Of a stretch of 64,000 nt of DNA, positions 8,913 through 16,167 are shown piece by piece (positions within the stretch are counted from its first letter, which is position 1; every line of letters begins with the position of its first letter). The stretch comes from Pseudomonas sp. MWU15-20650. Lineage in GTDB: Bacteria; Pseudomonadota; Gammaproteobacteria; Pseudomonadales; Pseudomonadaceae. A program made the translations under genes and the position numbers. The notes beneath the pieces are model-generated. The model was given only the letters and a program-made list of their open reading frames with translations. It ran no database searches and was not told the origin of the DNA. The DNA lies in contig NZ_JALJFG010000007.1 in the NCBI RefSeq assembly GCF_023242475.1, positions 1 through 64,000 on the forward strand, in the 5' to 3' direction.

Positions 8913-9199
8913 TGACTGCAGTGGACGTGGCGCGCCATCTTCTTAAGGCGTGCCCGTCTTTGCGACTTTTTGAACCCTTCATGTTCGGTTCGTCATTGCG
9001 TGGAGTCGTAAGCGACTTCGACATATTGGTCGTCGGCCCGTCAGGCGACCCGCTCGTTCAACTGAAGCAGGAGTTGAAGCTGGCGGGTGCGGAGCTACCG
9101 CTGGATGTTCTGTATATGCTGCCAGAGGAAGCTGAGTACACGCAATTTGTGACCCGGGAGGGATGTATCGCACTCTTACGGTTGGCCAGTTCCGAGTAA
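8912..9199 (+). CDS. Minimal nucleotidyltransferase
   Basis: A 95-residue protein starting at the ATG at 8912, which overlaps the upstream stop (TGATG) and has AAGG a few bases before it. It carries the polymerase-beta-fold nucleotidyltransferase signature: FGSSLRGVVSDFDILVVG gives the GS motif and the paired Asp residues, and LPLDVLYML supplies a probable third Asp. It is far shorter than CBASS cyclases and resembles MNT-type enzymes, which in MNT-HEPN pairs inactivate a toxin by modifying it. Here the partner is an HNH nuclease operon. Modification or restraint of that nuclease is a reasonable inference but is untested. Confidence 0.8.
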   Translation: MTAVDVARHLLKACPSLRLFEPFMFGSSLRGVVSDFDILVVGPSGDPLVQLKQELKLAGAELPLDVLYMLPEEAEYTQFVTREGCIALLRLASSE

Positions 9200-9209
9200 A
9201 TGCGTGCGC

Positions 9210-9698
9210 TCAGCTGTGGGGTCGATCTTTAGCAACCTCTGGGGCTCCGCGCGCGGAGCCCGGCAACACAATTTTCCCGCTTCCCACTAGGCTCATTAGT
9301 TCTTCAAATTCCTGAATTGCGGGGAAGTAGATGTTTTCCTCGGGGAACAGGTGGCAAGGATCGTATTGCGCTCGGATCTTGGCGATCTCCGATTCTCCAA
9401 TCACACCGGCTAGGGTGATCCCGTTGCCGATGTAGAGCTCCTTGCAGGTAACGGCCAGCAAATACGTTGAGGAACGAGAGCGTATCACTGGGTGTACGTT
9501 ACCAATTTTTGCCATTCGCGCGGCCACCTCATGCCCTTGCTTAAACGCCTTGATCAAGGAGGTCTGAGTGGCTCGGCGAACATCTCCTCGCCTAAGTGCT
9601 GCCATCCCTCGTTGAGCCATATCTACGCCCTTGGCATCGATCAAAACATTGGAGTCTCCGTCGGCTACGACGAAGTCGACAACCCTGGATGCGCCAGT
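9210..9698 (-). pseudogene. Nuclease-like gene fragment (possible PD-(D/E)XK core)
   Basis: A minus-strand frame is open from 9698 (just after a TGA) to 9210, with no proper start; the first start-like codon is a TTG at 9644. The N-terminal sequence VVDFVVADGDSNVLIDAKG reads like the D...(D/E)xK core of a restriction-endonuclease-fold protein. Downstream are GDVRRATQTSLIKAF and a region of acidic and aromatic residues. The 5' end is cut exactly where the recombinase fragment ends. The Pro/Arg-rich C-terminus (GSARGAPEVAKDRPHS) looks read-through rather than native. I read it as an internal remnant of a larger gene. Confidence 0.5.
9242..9261. terminator. GC-rich palindrome downstream of the NTase gene
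   Basis: GGGCTCCGCGCGCGGAGCCC is a perfect 20-bp palindrome 43 bp after the end of the nucleotidyltransferase gene. A Rho-independent terminator is plausible, but the following bases (GGCAACACAATTTT) place the T-run about ten bases away. It lies inside the 3' end of the minus-strand nuclease-like fragment. Confidence 0.4.
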
Positions 9699-10692
9699 TC
9701 AATGGTCAGAAACAGTCGATCGAGCACATTGGACAATGCGCGGATCGATAGCGGACGGCCACGATGATGAACAAATAACGATACGACAATTTCATTGGTT
9801 TACCGTCACGCAGAGGGCGTCGTTCATGCTGGATATAACGCTCGTAGACCTCATACAACTGTGCGGAGATACCTACGGTTCGTCCGTGTGTTTTCAGCGC
9901 AGGCTCTTCAACGCGGGGGTCGCCCGGATCATGCTCGCGATCATTGATGCTGACATAGGCGTGCTGAGAACCATTATTGATATCTGTGGTGTAGAGCTTC
10001 AGAAGCTCTCCGCGACGGATACCGGTCTCCAAGAGCAATTCAATCATTAGCCAATTACGCAGTTGCAAACGTTCAGGAAACGGATTCTCCGCGGCGCCCG
10101 GGCGAATCAGTGTATGGACGATCTGGAGTTGAGTATCGGTCAGGCTGCGGTAACGAATGTGGTTGGGACGAACATTGATGATATGGCTCTCAAATCGTCG
10201 TTCAATGACGTCGGCGACATCTGCAAATGCCACCTCGATGTTAGCCAGAGTGGTTGAGTTCTGACGAGCGCGCGGGATGTATCGGGTAACAGACCAGGAC
10301 AGGTACTGCTTCAACAGCCGCAGGTACTGGTCACGGGTGCGCGGATCAATCTGTGGAAGAGATGCTGTTGCAGATGTGCCAATTCGGGCAACCAGATTAT
10401 CGGCCTGGCGGCCGCTTTGGAGCCAGAGAGCGTAACCGTCCAGTAGCGCCAGAATCGCCTCGAAGTGACAGGCTAAGATAGCCTCATCGATATCCAGCTC
10501 CCGGCTTTTGGCATAGGTGTAGAAAGTCTGGATCGCGCGCAGATGTGCCGCCGCCGTATTGTAAGCGCGGTACCTGAGCTTGAGTTGAACGTAGATGAAC
10601 GGAACGAGTATGGGCAACGGCTTAGCATTACCAGACTGCACGAGCAGCGGTACACGCTGACCTGAAGAGAAACGGCACTGAATCAGCTTCAT
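9665..10692 (-). pseudogene. Tyrosine recombinase, frameshifted and 3'-truncated
   Basis: The start is the ATG at 10690-10692 (MKLIQCRFSSGQ), with GAGGTGG on the minus strand just upstream. It carries a core-binding domain (YNTAAAHLRAIQTFYTYAKS) and the first part of the catalytic domain, with box I arginine in LLETGIRRGELLKLY. The frame shifts near 9772: one frame ends at 9706, while the natural continuation LFVHHRGRPLSIRALSNVLD is in another frame. That continuation ends at TAG 9665-9667 before the HxxR box and the catalytic Tyr. The total span is one base short of a multiple of three, consistent with a single-base loss. The missing C-terminus makes it inactive. It lies at the right edge of the accessory block, about 130 bp from dif. 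Confidence 0.8.
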
Positions 10693-10793
10693 CGGCAGCC
10701 ACCTCATTGAATGGCTCGCCATGAACACGAAGGACATGGCCCGTTGAGAGATTGGACGTCAGAAGCGGGTTTGTCGAATCAGTGCCTTAAGAG

Positions 10794-10805
10794 GCTTATG
10801 AACAT
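10794..10805 (-). repeat. 12-bp sequence inverted with 41-52
   Basis: GCTTATGAACAT is the reverse complement of 41-52. It lies between the recombinase start and the dif site, 17 bp from dif. It may be the right end of the element that carried the recombinase; unproven. Confidence 0.35.
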
Positions 10806-10822
10806 TTCTGGCATAGCACCTC

Positions 10823-10850
10823 GTTTAACATAATATACATTATGCGAACC
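10823..10850 (-). other. dif: dif chromosome-dimer resolution site (XerC/XerD)
   Basis: The 28 bp contain the core CATAATATACATTATG flanked by GTTTAA and CGAACC. Read on the minus strand they match the E. coli dif sequence, as I know it, at 26 of 28 positions; the two differences are in the outer arms. The inner XerC and XerD half-sites and the 6-bp spacer are preserved. dif is where XerCD, controlled by FtsK, resolves chromosome dimers, and it marks the terminus of replication. A dif-mimic carried by an integrative element is the main alternative. Confidence 0.85.
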
Positions 10851-10906
10851 TTTCTATACGGGCCAGGGAGGCTCTGGTGGTCAGATTTGAAGGCAGGCAC
10901 TGCCTC

Positions 10907-11224
10907 TTACGCATCGCCTGGTCCAGCTTGCTGCTTGGCGATGTAACTCACGATGAATGCATCCTGCGATCCGCGCTCCTTGTGATAACCAACCACGTTG
11001 GCCAGCGTCCACCCCAACATCCTCATAAGAATCGAGTCAGAAAATTTCGCGCTGTCGGACTCATACGGATACCGGCTGTTGGTGAATACATTGCAGTATC
11101 TCTCAAAGCAATCTTCTTGGCTGTCCAAGGCCAGGCTGCAAAGGATCTGGTCAGGAACGGCATAAAACAGTGTCAGCCAATCATGGCTGCATTGACTTGT
11201 GCTGCGTGCGGCAAGTTTTGAGCG
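10907..11224 (-). pseudogene. C-terminal fragment of an unknown, possibly HEPN-like protein
   Basis: The frame is open from a TGA at 11225-11227 to the stop at 10907, about 105 codons, with no ATG; only a TTG at 11128 could start it. The sequence CSHDWLTLFYAVPDQILCSL then YCNVFTNSRYPYE has the HD...L...F...RYPYE look of some HEPN-type helical domains, but this is a weak impression. It is probably the tail of a truncated gene. It sits between dif and a block of unknown genes. Confidence 0.4.
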
Positions 11225-11379
11225 TCAAGCAACTGGGCTGCTTTCAGGTAGCTGTGTACCTGCAAAAGCCGGAGAATCCCAAACTCAAGAAACTGCTGGC
11301 CAAGGCCCACCCGCCTATCAATAACTGGAGATGGGCCTTGGGTAAACGCAGGCCAAGCGTGAGGCAGTCGCCAGGAGGG
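11225..11379. other. Short gene-free stretch
   Basis: I see no gene that I can support. A plus-strand frame reading KPENPKLKKLLAKAHPP is open here, but it has no start signal and no recognisable family. Confidence 0.3.
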
Positions 11380-11979
11380 TCAAGTAGTCTTCTGGCAGAT
11401 CTTACTGTATTGATTTACGTTGGAAACTGCGGAGTCTAGTGCTGTTGTCTTGTATTTAAAGTAGTAGATTTTATCTGCCTGAGCGGGTCCGACATTACCG
11501 AAATATTCTTCCCAAGCATTTTTTTGAGTGAGTAAGTCAGAGAGCATGGCGCTTAGGACGTTGTCCGTCCAAACGGCCTTGTAACCTTTAATCTCGCCAG
11601 GGGCTGGGCTGGTATGCTTGACATACTTATCCACCGAGTAGCCATACATGGCACCCTTTGTATGCTCATAGGCCATAAATACCGTATACACCGTCCCGAC
11701 TGATTGCTTGAACCAAGGGATAACCACAAAGTGATGAACCGCTGTTCCCGTAATTAGAAAGTGCCAAACAGCTGTCTGCGAGTGCTCACCACGAAATAAA
11801 AGTGCCTGATCGATTTGGTACTTCATGCTCGTATTATTGGTGATGACGTCGCTCCCAACGTCATCTTGCACCTTCCCGTAAACAGCGCAGCTCATTTGGA
11901 CTGACACCGAAGGACAATTCGTCAAACCCATGAGTGTTGCGTTGTCAGTTATAGCCTTAATCAAATCTTCTCCAGTCAT
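11380..11979 (-). CDS. Unknown protein, accessory
   Basis: A 199-residue protein starting at the ATG at 11977-11979, with AGGAG about nine bases upstream. It contains a beta-rich central part (AVWHFLITGTAVHHFVVIPW) and aromatic-rich segments (YTVFMAYEHTKGAMYGYSVDKY) and ends KICQKTT. No signal peptide or membrane helix is clear. I do not recognise the family. Its size, the moderate GC content and its position beside a small membrane protein suggest an accessory pair such as an immunity or effector protein, but nothing in the sequence proves it. The start overlaps the 3' end of the small upstream gene by 23 bp. Confidence 0.65.
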   Translation of the reverse strand: MTGEDLIKAITDNATLMGLTNCPSVSVQMSCAVYGKVQDDVGSDVITNNTSMKYQIDQALLFRGEHSQTAVWHFLITGTAVHHFVVIPWFKQSVGTVYTVFMAYEHTKGAMYGYSVDKYVKHTSPAPGEIKGYKAVWTDNVLSAMLSDLLTQKNAWEEYFGNVGPAQADKIYYFKYKTTALDSAVSNVNQYSKICQKTT

Positions 11980-12127
11980 GTCTCTTGGCTCCTGCCCAGA
12001 TAGTTAACAGGTATGTGGAAATCATTAAGATCACTATCGTTGGTGAGGGTAGCTTCGATCTGTCATTTATCCAGTGTGTGAAGCCTGAAATGTTTTCTGG
12101 TTCACCTAATGAACTACCCTCCTCCAT
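11957..12127 (-). CDS. Small single-pass membrane protein (hypothetical)
   Basis: A 56-residue product from the ATG at 12127 (a TTG at 12151 is an alternative). The N-terminal half is polar (GEPENISGFTHWINDRSKL). It is followed by one predicted membrane helix (TIVILMISTYLLTIWAGA) and a basic tail RHDWRRFD, so the N-terminus is probably outside. The end overlaps the start of the 199-residue gene, which suggests co-translation. There is no strong ribosome site at the ATG, so the exact start and even its coding status are uncertain. Confidence 0.4.
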   Translation of the reverse strand: MEEGSSLGEPENISGFTHWINDRSKLPSPTIVILMISTYLLTIWAGAKRHDWRRFD

Positions 12128-12143
12128 AGCCAACCCATTAATA

Positions 12144-12175
12144 TAGCTCAACTAAATACTCATTTAGTTGAGCTA
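12144..12175. repeat. Perfect 14-bp inverted repeat with 4-base loop
   Basis: TAGCTCAACTAAAT, then ACTC, then ATTTAGTTGAGCTA form a perfect 14-bp-arm hairpin just upstream of the small membrane-protein gene. There is no T-run on either side, so an operator, an attachment site or a structured leader is as likely as a terminator. Confidence 0.6.
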
Positions 12176-12318
12176 AGCCAAGCAACTGCCGGCTATTGTA
12201 TGCCGCCATCGCCGACGGTCTGACGCCGCTACAAATGTACAGACTCTGTAATCACTACCTTGTCCCCCCAGGTACCACTCTCTAAGCTGGCGATCTTTTG
12301 CTGCTGCCGGGAACTCCC

Positions 12319-13521
12319 ATGCCTCGAAGTATCGCCCACCTCGCCTTGCTGTTGGGCTTGATCACCGCCATTGGCCCGTTCGCCATCGACAGCTACCTGC
12401 CCGCCTTGCCCACCCTGGGTGCCAGCCTGCAAGCGTCGCCCGCCGCCGTGCAGATGAGCTTGACCGTGTTTTTCATGATCATTGGCGTGTGCCAATTGTT
12501 CTACGGGCCGATCAGTGATGTATTCGGTCGTAAACCGCCCATCTATGCAGGCTTGGTGATTTTCGCCGTGGCCAGCGTCGGTTGCGCCCTGGCCCCCACG
12601 ATCGAAGCGCTGATTGGTTTCCGTGCCCTGCAAGCCTTTGGCGCATGCGCCGGGATGGTCATTCCCCGAGCGATTGTTCGCGACCTTTACACCGGCCATG
12701 AAGCCGCGCGCCTGATGGCCCTGCTGATGCTGGTGATGAGTATTTCGCCGATCCTGGCCCCTCTGGCCGGCAGTGTGGTGATTTCACTCTGGAGTTGGCG
12801 CGAAGTGTTTGCCGTGCTGGCGGTCGTTTCCGTGCTGTGCCTGGTGATGACCGTCGTGCAGTTGCCCGAAACCCATCCGGCCGAGCGGCGGCTGGGCAAA
12901 ACCCTGGGCAGTGCGATCCGCAGCTATGGGGCATTGTTGCGCGACCCGGTGTTTATCGGCTTGTCGGTCGTCAGCGGTTTCGGCCTGGCCACTTTCTTTG
13001 TGTTTATCGGCAGCGCACCGTTCGTGTATATCGAATATTTCGGCCTGACACCGACGCAATTCAGCCTGTGCTTTGCCCTCAATGCCGCGTCGTTCTTTGC
13101 CATGAGCCAACTGACGGCGCACCTGAGCGCACGCTTTGGCCTGGCGCGACTGATCCGTTGGTCGGTGGTCGCAGTGGCGGCGGTGATGACAGTGCTGGCG
13201 GCCACCACTGTGTGGGGCGGCCACCTGGCCATAATGATGACGCTGCTGTTTGTCGGCTTTGGCTTCCTCGGCCTGCTGCTGCCCGCTGCCGGCGTGCTGT
13301 CGCTGGAGGATCACGGGGCGGTCGCCGGCTCAGCGTCGGCGCTGCTCGGTGCTATCCAGATGATTACGGCGGCGGTGTCCATGAGCGTGGTCGGTGTGTT
13401 CGCCGACCATACCCCGACGCCCATGCTGCTCGGTATTGCACTGTGCGCTGTCGCCGCGATGCTGACAACGCTGTGGACCTTGCGGCGCTTGCCGGCCCAT
13501 CTGGCAGGCGCTCGTTCCTGA
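12319..13521 (+). CDS. Bcr/CflA-family multidrug exporter (MFS)
   Basis: A 400-residue inner-membrane protein with about 12 membrane helices. The N-terminus GLITAIGPFAIDSYLPALPT is a hallmark of the Bcr/CflA (DHA1) group. The loop 2-3 motif (GPISDVFGRKPPIYAG) is intact and the antiporter motif C region is visible (MSISPILAPLAGSVV). These proteins export drugs such as bicyclomycin or chloramphenicol in exchange for protons; the substrate here is unknown. I chose the ATG at 12319 (MPRSIAHL) over the in-frame TTG at 12298. It is the first clearly chromosomal-type gene right of dif and is monocistronic. Confidence 0.9.
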   Translation: MPRSIAHLALLLGLITAIGPFAIDSYLPALPTLGASLQASPAAVQMSLTVFFMIIGVCQLFYGPISDVFGRKPPIYAGLVIFAVASVGCALAPTIEALIGFRALQAFGACAGMVIPRAIVRDLYTGHEAARLMALLMLVMSISPILAPLAGSVVISLWSWREVFAVLAVVSVLCLVMTVVQLPETHPAERRLGKTLGSAIRSYGALLRDPVFIGLSVVSGFGLATFFVFIGSAPFVYIEYFGLTPTQFSLCFALNAASFFAMSQLTAHLSARFGLARLIRWSVVAVAAVMTVLAATTVWGGHLAIMMTLLFVGFGFLGLLLPAAGVLSLEDHGAVAGSASALLGAIQMITAAVSMSVVGVFADHTPTPMLLGIALCAVAAMLTTLWTLRRLPAHLAGARS

Positions 13522-13632
13522 CATTGTTTTCGCTGATACCCGTTATCGGCCGCAATCCCTTCTGGCTCGCAGCCAGGCTTTATAGAATGGCGACCACCGT
13601 CAAACCGTCACCGTAGGGTGCTGGAGGTCGTC

Positions 13633-13896
13633 ATGCGTTACTTACTCATTGCAGTGCTGAGCCTGTTCAGCGCCCTCGCCTCTGCCCAGGGCAACCCCAA
13701 TCCGGGGGCTAATACGTCGGTCAACCAGGCCGACGATTATGCCGAAGACCTCGACATCGCCAAGGCCGTGCGCAGCGCCAACGCAGCGTCGACCACATGC
13801 GGCCCAGTCAAAGGGCATGTGGTGTATGTCGACAGCCAGGGGGTGCGTCACGAGCTGGACTACGTACGGATGGGTGATGCCTGCCCGCACAGCTGA
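13633..13896 (+). CDS. DUF2790 small secreted protein
   Basis: An 87-residue protein with a clear signal peptide (MRYLLIAVLSLFSALASAQG). The start is the ATG at 13633, preceded by GGAGG five bases upstream. The mature part contains the DUF2790 pattern: YAEDLDIAKAV, a single Cys-Gly-Pro, VDSQGVRHELDY and a second Cys (GDACPHS). The two Cys probably form a disulfide in the periplasm. Such proteins are common in Pseudomonas, often in several copies and near metal-responsive regulators, but their function is unknown. It converges on the integrase gene 5 bp away. Confidence 0.85.
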   Translation: MRYLLIAVLSLFSALASAQGNPNPGANTSVNQADDYAEDLDIAKAVRSANAASTTCGPVKGHVVYVDSQGVRHELDYVRMGDACPHS

Positions 13897-13901
13897 GTGG
13901 C

Positions 13902-14816
13902 TTACAGGTCAAACCGGTCCACTGCCCGACGCCGCTCATTGTCATCACGTACGTCATAACCGGCGGTGGTCTGGATATTGGTGTGGTGCGCCAGTTTTTG
14001 TGCGATGGATAAGTCGTGCTCCTCGATCACCCGCGTGATGAACGAGCGCCGAAAGTCATGGGGCATGATCTTCACCCCGACTTGTTCGCCCCGCTGACGG
14101 GCGATGTAGTAAATCGCATGCTTGGTGATGCGCTCCCGCGTGATATGACTGCCTCGGCGGATACGATTGAACAGAAAGGTGTCGTCTTGCTCGCCTTCCT
14201 TGAGGTGCTCACGCCGAAACTCCAGCCAAGCCCGCAACTTGGCAAACGCCCAGTCCGGCGCGTACTTGACCAGCTCCTTGTTGCCCTTGCCGATCACGCG
14301 CAAGCTGCGTTCGCCGAAGTCGATCTGTGCCAGGTCCAGGTTGACCGACTCTGACTTGCGCATGCCTGAGCCGTACAAAATGCCGATCACCGCGGCATCC
14401 CGCAGTCCCTGGGGGCGTGGGTCGGCGGCGCAGACTTCCATCATTTCGCGGATCAGCGAACGACGCAGGTTACGCCCCTGCCCCAGGCGCGTGCCGCTGG
14501 CGGCCTTGACTGAACGCATCTTCAAGAGATGATCCTGGCTGATCAGGCTCATGCGCCACGCTTCATTCATCACCCCACGCACTGCATTCACATACAGCGA
14601 CGAGGTATTGGGCGCGTAGCCGTCCTCGCGCAACGCCGCGACCAGGGCAATCACCTGCTCGGGCTGCAGCAAATGCCAGTCGATTTCTTCAAGGTTGATG
14701 TCTTCGAAGCCCAGGCGGTCGGCGGCATCCTGCAGCACGTAGCGCATGGTCAGCTGGCTCGAAGGCGACAGGCGGGTGAGGTAGAAGGTCAGCGGGTTGC
14801 GGATAGACTCAGTCAA
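13902..14816 (-). CDS. Intact tyrosine recombinase / integrase
   Basis: 304 residues with a full catalytic set: box I Arg in GILYGSGMRKSESVNLDL, Lys in VIGKGNKELV, HDFRRS for the HxxR, a His in KLAHHTNIQ and the nucleophile Tyr in TTAGYDVR. The N-terminal SAM-like core-binding domain spans roughly residues 10-100. There are no excisionase, phage or transfer genes beside it, so it is either a stand-alone recombinase or the remains of an island. It lies about 3 kb from dif. The upstream DNA (14817-14930) is AT-rich with ATTGATTAATCGATT, which may hold the promoter or a binding site. Confidence 0.9.
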   Translation of the reverse strand: MTESIRNPLTFYLTRLSPSSQLTMRYVLQDAADRLGFEDINLEEIDWHLLQPEQVIALVAALREDGYAPNTSSLYVNAVRGVMNEAWRMSLISQDHLLKMRSVKAASGTRLGQGRNLRRSLIREMMEVCAADPRPQGLRDAAVIGILYGSGMRKSESVNLDLAQIDFGERSLRVIGKGNKELVKYAPDWAFAKLRAWLEFRREHLKEGEQDDTFLFNRIRRGSHITRERITKHAIYYIARQRGEQVGVKIMPHDFRRSFITRVIEEHDLSIAQKLAHHTNIQTTAGYDVRDDNERRRAVDRFDL

Positions 14817-14930
14817 GGTAGATCAGCCTTTGGATTAAATACATCGGTCAACCTATTGATTAATCGATTTATTTAGTGGATTGGCGAAGGCTGAGTCTAA
14901 CGCAGGATCAGCCCTGGCACAAAAAGGCGG
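14817..14930. promoter_or_regulatory. AT-rich spacer between integrase and secreted-protein gene
   Basis: Contains GATTAATC within ATTGATTAATCGATTTATTTA (14854-14875). It is probably the promoter region of the minus-strand integrase and the 3' flank of the gene at 14931-15746. No terminator is evident. Confidence 0.35.
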
Positions 14931-15746
14931 CTATTGATCATCCTCGGCGGCGTCCTGGGGTTGGGTCTGGGACTGGCTCCAGTCTGCGTCCTGCTTTTGC
15001 ATCAGCGCAAACCAATGCTGGCGCATGAACGCCAGGTAGGCGTCCGGGGCCTTGGCAAAATCTTTCTCTTCGCTGTAGCAGCCCGGCAGCGGCAGTTCGG
15101 TGCCCTGCTCCTTGTACTGGCTGACCAATGCCTGCTGTGCCGCAACGCTGCAGTCGGTAGGCAGCGGCATACCACGCAGGGCGCCGGCGTCCTCGTCCCA
15201 CCAACTGGCCCCCACGCGATCAACACCCCGCAGGCGATACTTCTCGGACTTGCCGACGTGCATGATCAGCTTGAACTCATTGGGGCTCACATCACTGGTA
15301 CACGTGCGCGAGTACCCGACCGTGGCCTGGGTATTACCGTCGCCCAAAAGGTCGGTGACCTGGGTGGCCGACCGATCAAAACGCAGCCCTGCGTCGAATT
15401 GGCAGTGTTGCACGTCGTCGTAAAGCATCCAGACGCGCTTGGGGTGCTCCCCGTCCAGCAGGTACTGGGCGGCATAGACAAATGCAGACTGGGTGCCATC
15501 ATCGTCACGTTCGCTGACTTGTTCAGCCAATACCAGCAGATTCTTGCCTTGGCGGTCGTCCCAGGTATAGGCGGCGACCTGCTTGCCACGCACCTCGACG
15601 CCATCCGGCACGTGTTCGAGCGGGGTGAGTGCAACCCCGTCGTCGGCTTGTACGGTCGTGGCACAGCCCACGGTCATCAACAGCCCCATCAACGATCCCA
15701 TCAGCGCGGGCCGCAACTGGCCGCATAAAAGCTGCACACTATTCAT
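14931..15746 (-). CDS. Exported protein resembling the M949_RS01915 family
   Basis: A 271-residue protein with an N-terminal hydrophobic segment (PALMGSLMGLLMTVGCATTV) that looks like a lipoprotein or Sec signal. The mature part has the layout of a little-studied family annotated as surface polysaccharide biosynthesis proteins: DRQGKNLLVLAEQ, an H-C-Q-F-D motif (VQHCQFDAGLRF), VTDLLGDGNTQATVGY and TSDVSPNEFKLIMHVGKSEKYRLRG. That name is inherited from database practice; no enzymatic motif is visible. The DxDxD-like GDGNTQ may bind calcium. The gene is divergent from the arn operon, with a 467-bp spacer. Confidence 0.6.
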   Translation of the reverse strand: MNSVQLLCGQLRPALMGSLMGLLMTVGCATTVQADDGVALTPLEHVPDGVEVRGKQVAAYTWDDRQGKNLLVLAEQVSERDDDGTQSAFVYAAQYLLDGEHPKRVWMLYDDVQHCQFDAGLRFDRSATQVTDLLGDGNTQATVGYSRTCTSDVSPNEFKLIMHVGKSEKYRLRGVDRVGASWWDEDAGALRGMPLPTDCSVAAQQALVSQYKEQGTELPLPGCYSEEKDFAKAPDAYLAFMRQHWFALMQKQDADWSQSQTQPQDAAEDDQ

Positions 15747-16073
15747 CCGAGTACCCTGGCAAGAGATGGCTTACTTTACCGGCACTTGAGGGGCAATGCA
15801 GAGAAGATTGTTGAATAAAGTGGGTGGCTGATGGCACCCTAGGAAAATAGCGACTGTTTTTACCCGGCAAAGGTATCCCCTGGCGCTTCAGTCACTTAGC
15901 TGAACCCTGGCTGTCTACCTGTCAAATAAACGAGTTTTTCATCTGCCTTTCATATTCGTTCAACATTTTTGCGCTTAATCTTGGACGAAGGACTTGAGAA
16001 CGAACCGCGTTTTACCGACTAACCTGTTGATTACGCTTTACCTTTCACGATTTTCGTCTTTACTCTGCTCACC

Positions 16074-16139
16074 ATGGAAGAAACCAGTGCCCGTCTTCAG
16101 GAAAGTCGAATGAATGCCGCAACCCCACGCTACGTTTAA
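16074..16139 (+). other. Possible leader ORF upstream of arnC
   Basis: A 21-codon frame starts at the ATG at 16074. An internal ATG at 16110, with AGGAAAG just upstream, would give a 9-residue peptide, MNAATPRYV. It ends at TAA 16137-16139, inside the left arm of the hairpin at 16136-16167. The layout resembles leader-peptide attenuation, but no conservation data are available and it may be chance. Confidence 0.3.
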
Positions 16140-16167
16140 TCAGCCTGCTGTTCACCCGGCTGATTAA
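16136..16167. promoter_or_regulatory. Hairpin in the arnC 5' leader
   Basis: TTAATCAGCC (16136-16145) pairs perfectly with GGCTGATTAA (16158-16167) around a 12-base loop. It lies 46 bp before arnC and right at the stop of the possible leader ORF. There is no following T-run, so it is not a standard terminator; an attenuator, an operator or an mRNA structure is possible. Confidence 0.5.

Noticed and set aside
8912..9199. CBASS-type cyclic nucleotide synthase
   Set aside because: The protein has only 95 residues and lacks the C-terminal half of CD-NTases, so it can only be a minimal nucleotidyltransferase.
1..10850. Prophage
   Set aside because: No capsid, tail, terminase, lysis or repressor genes were seen. 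The block is made of conflict genes, IS elements and a recombinase fragment.
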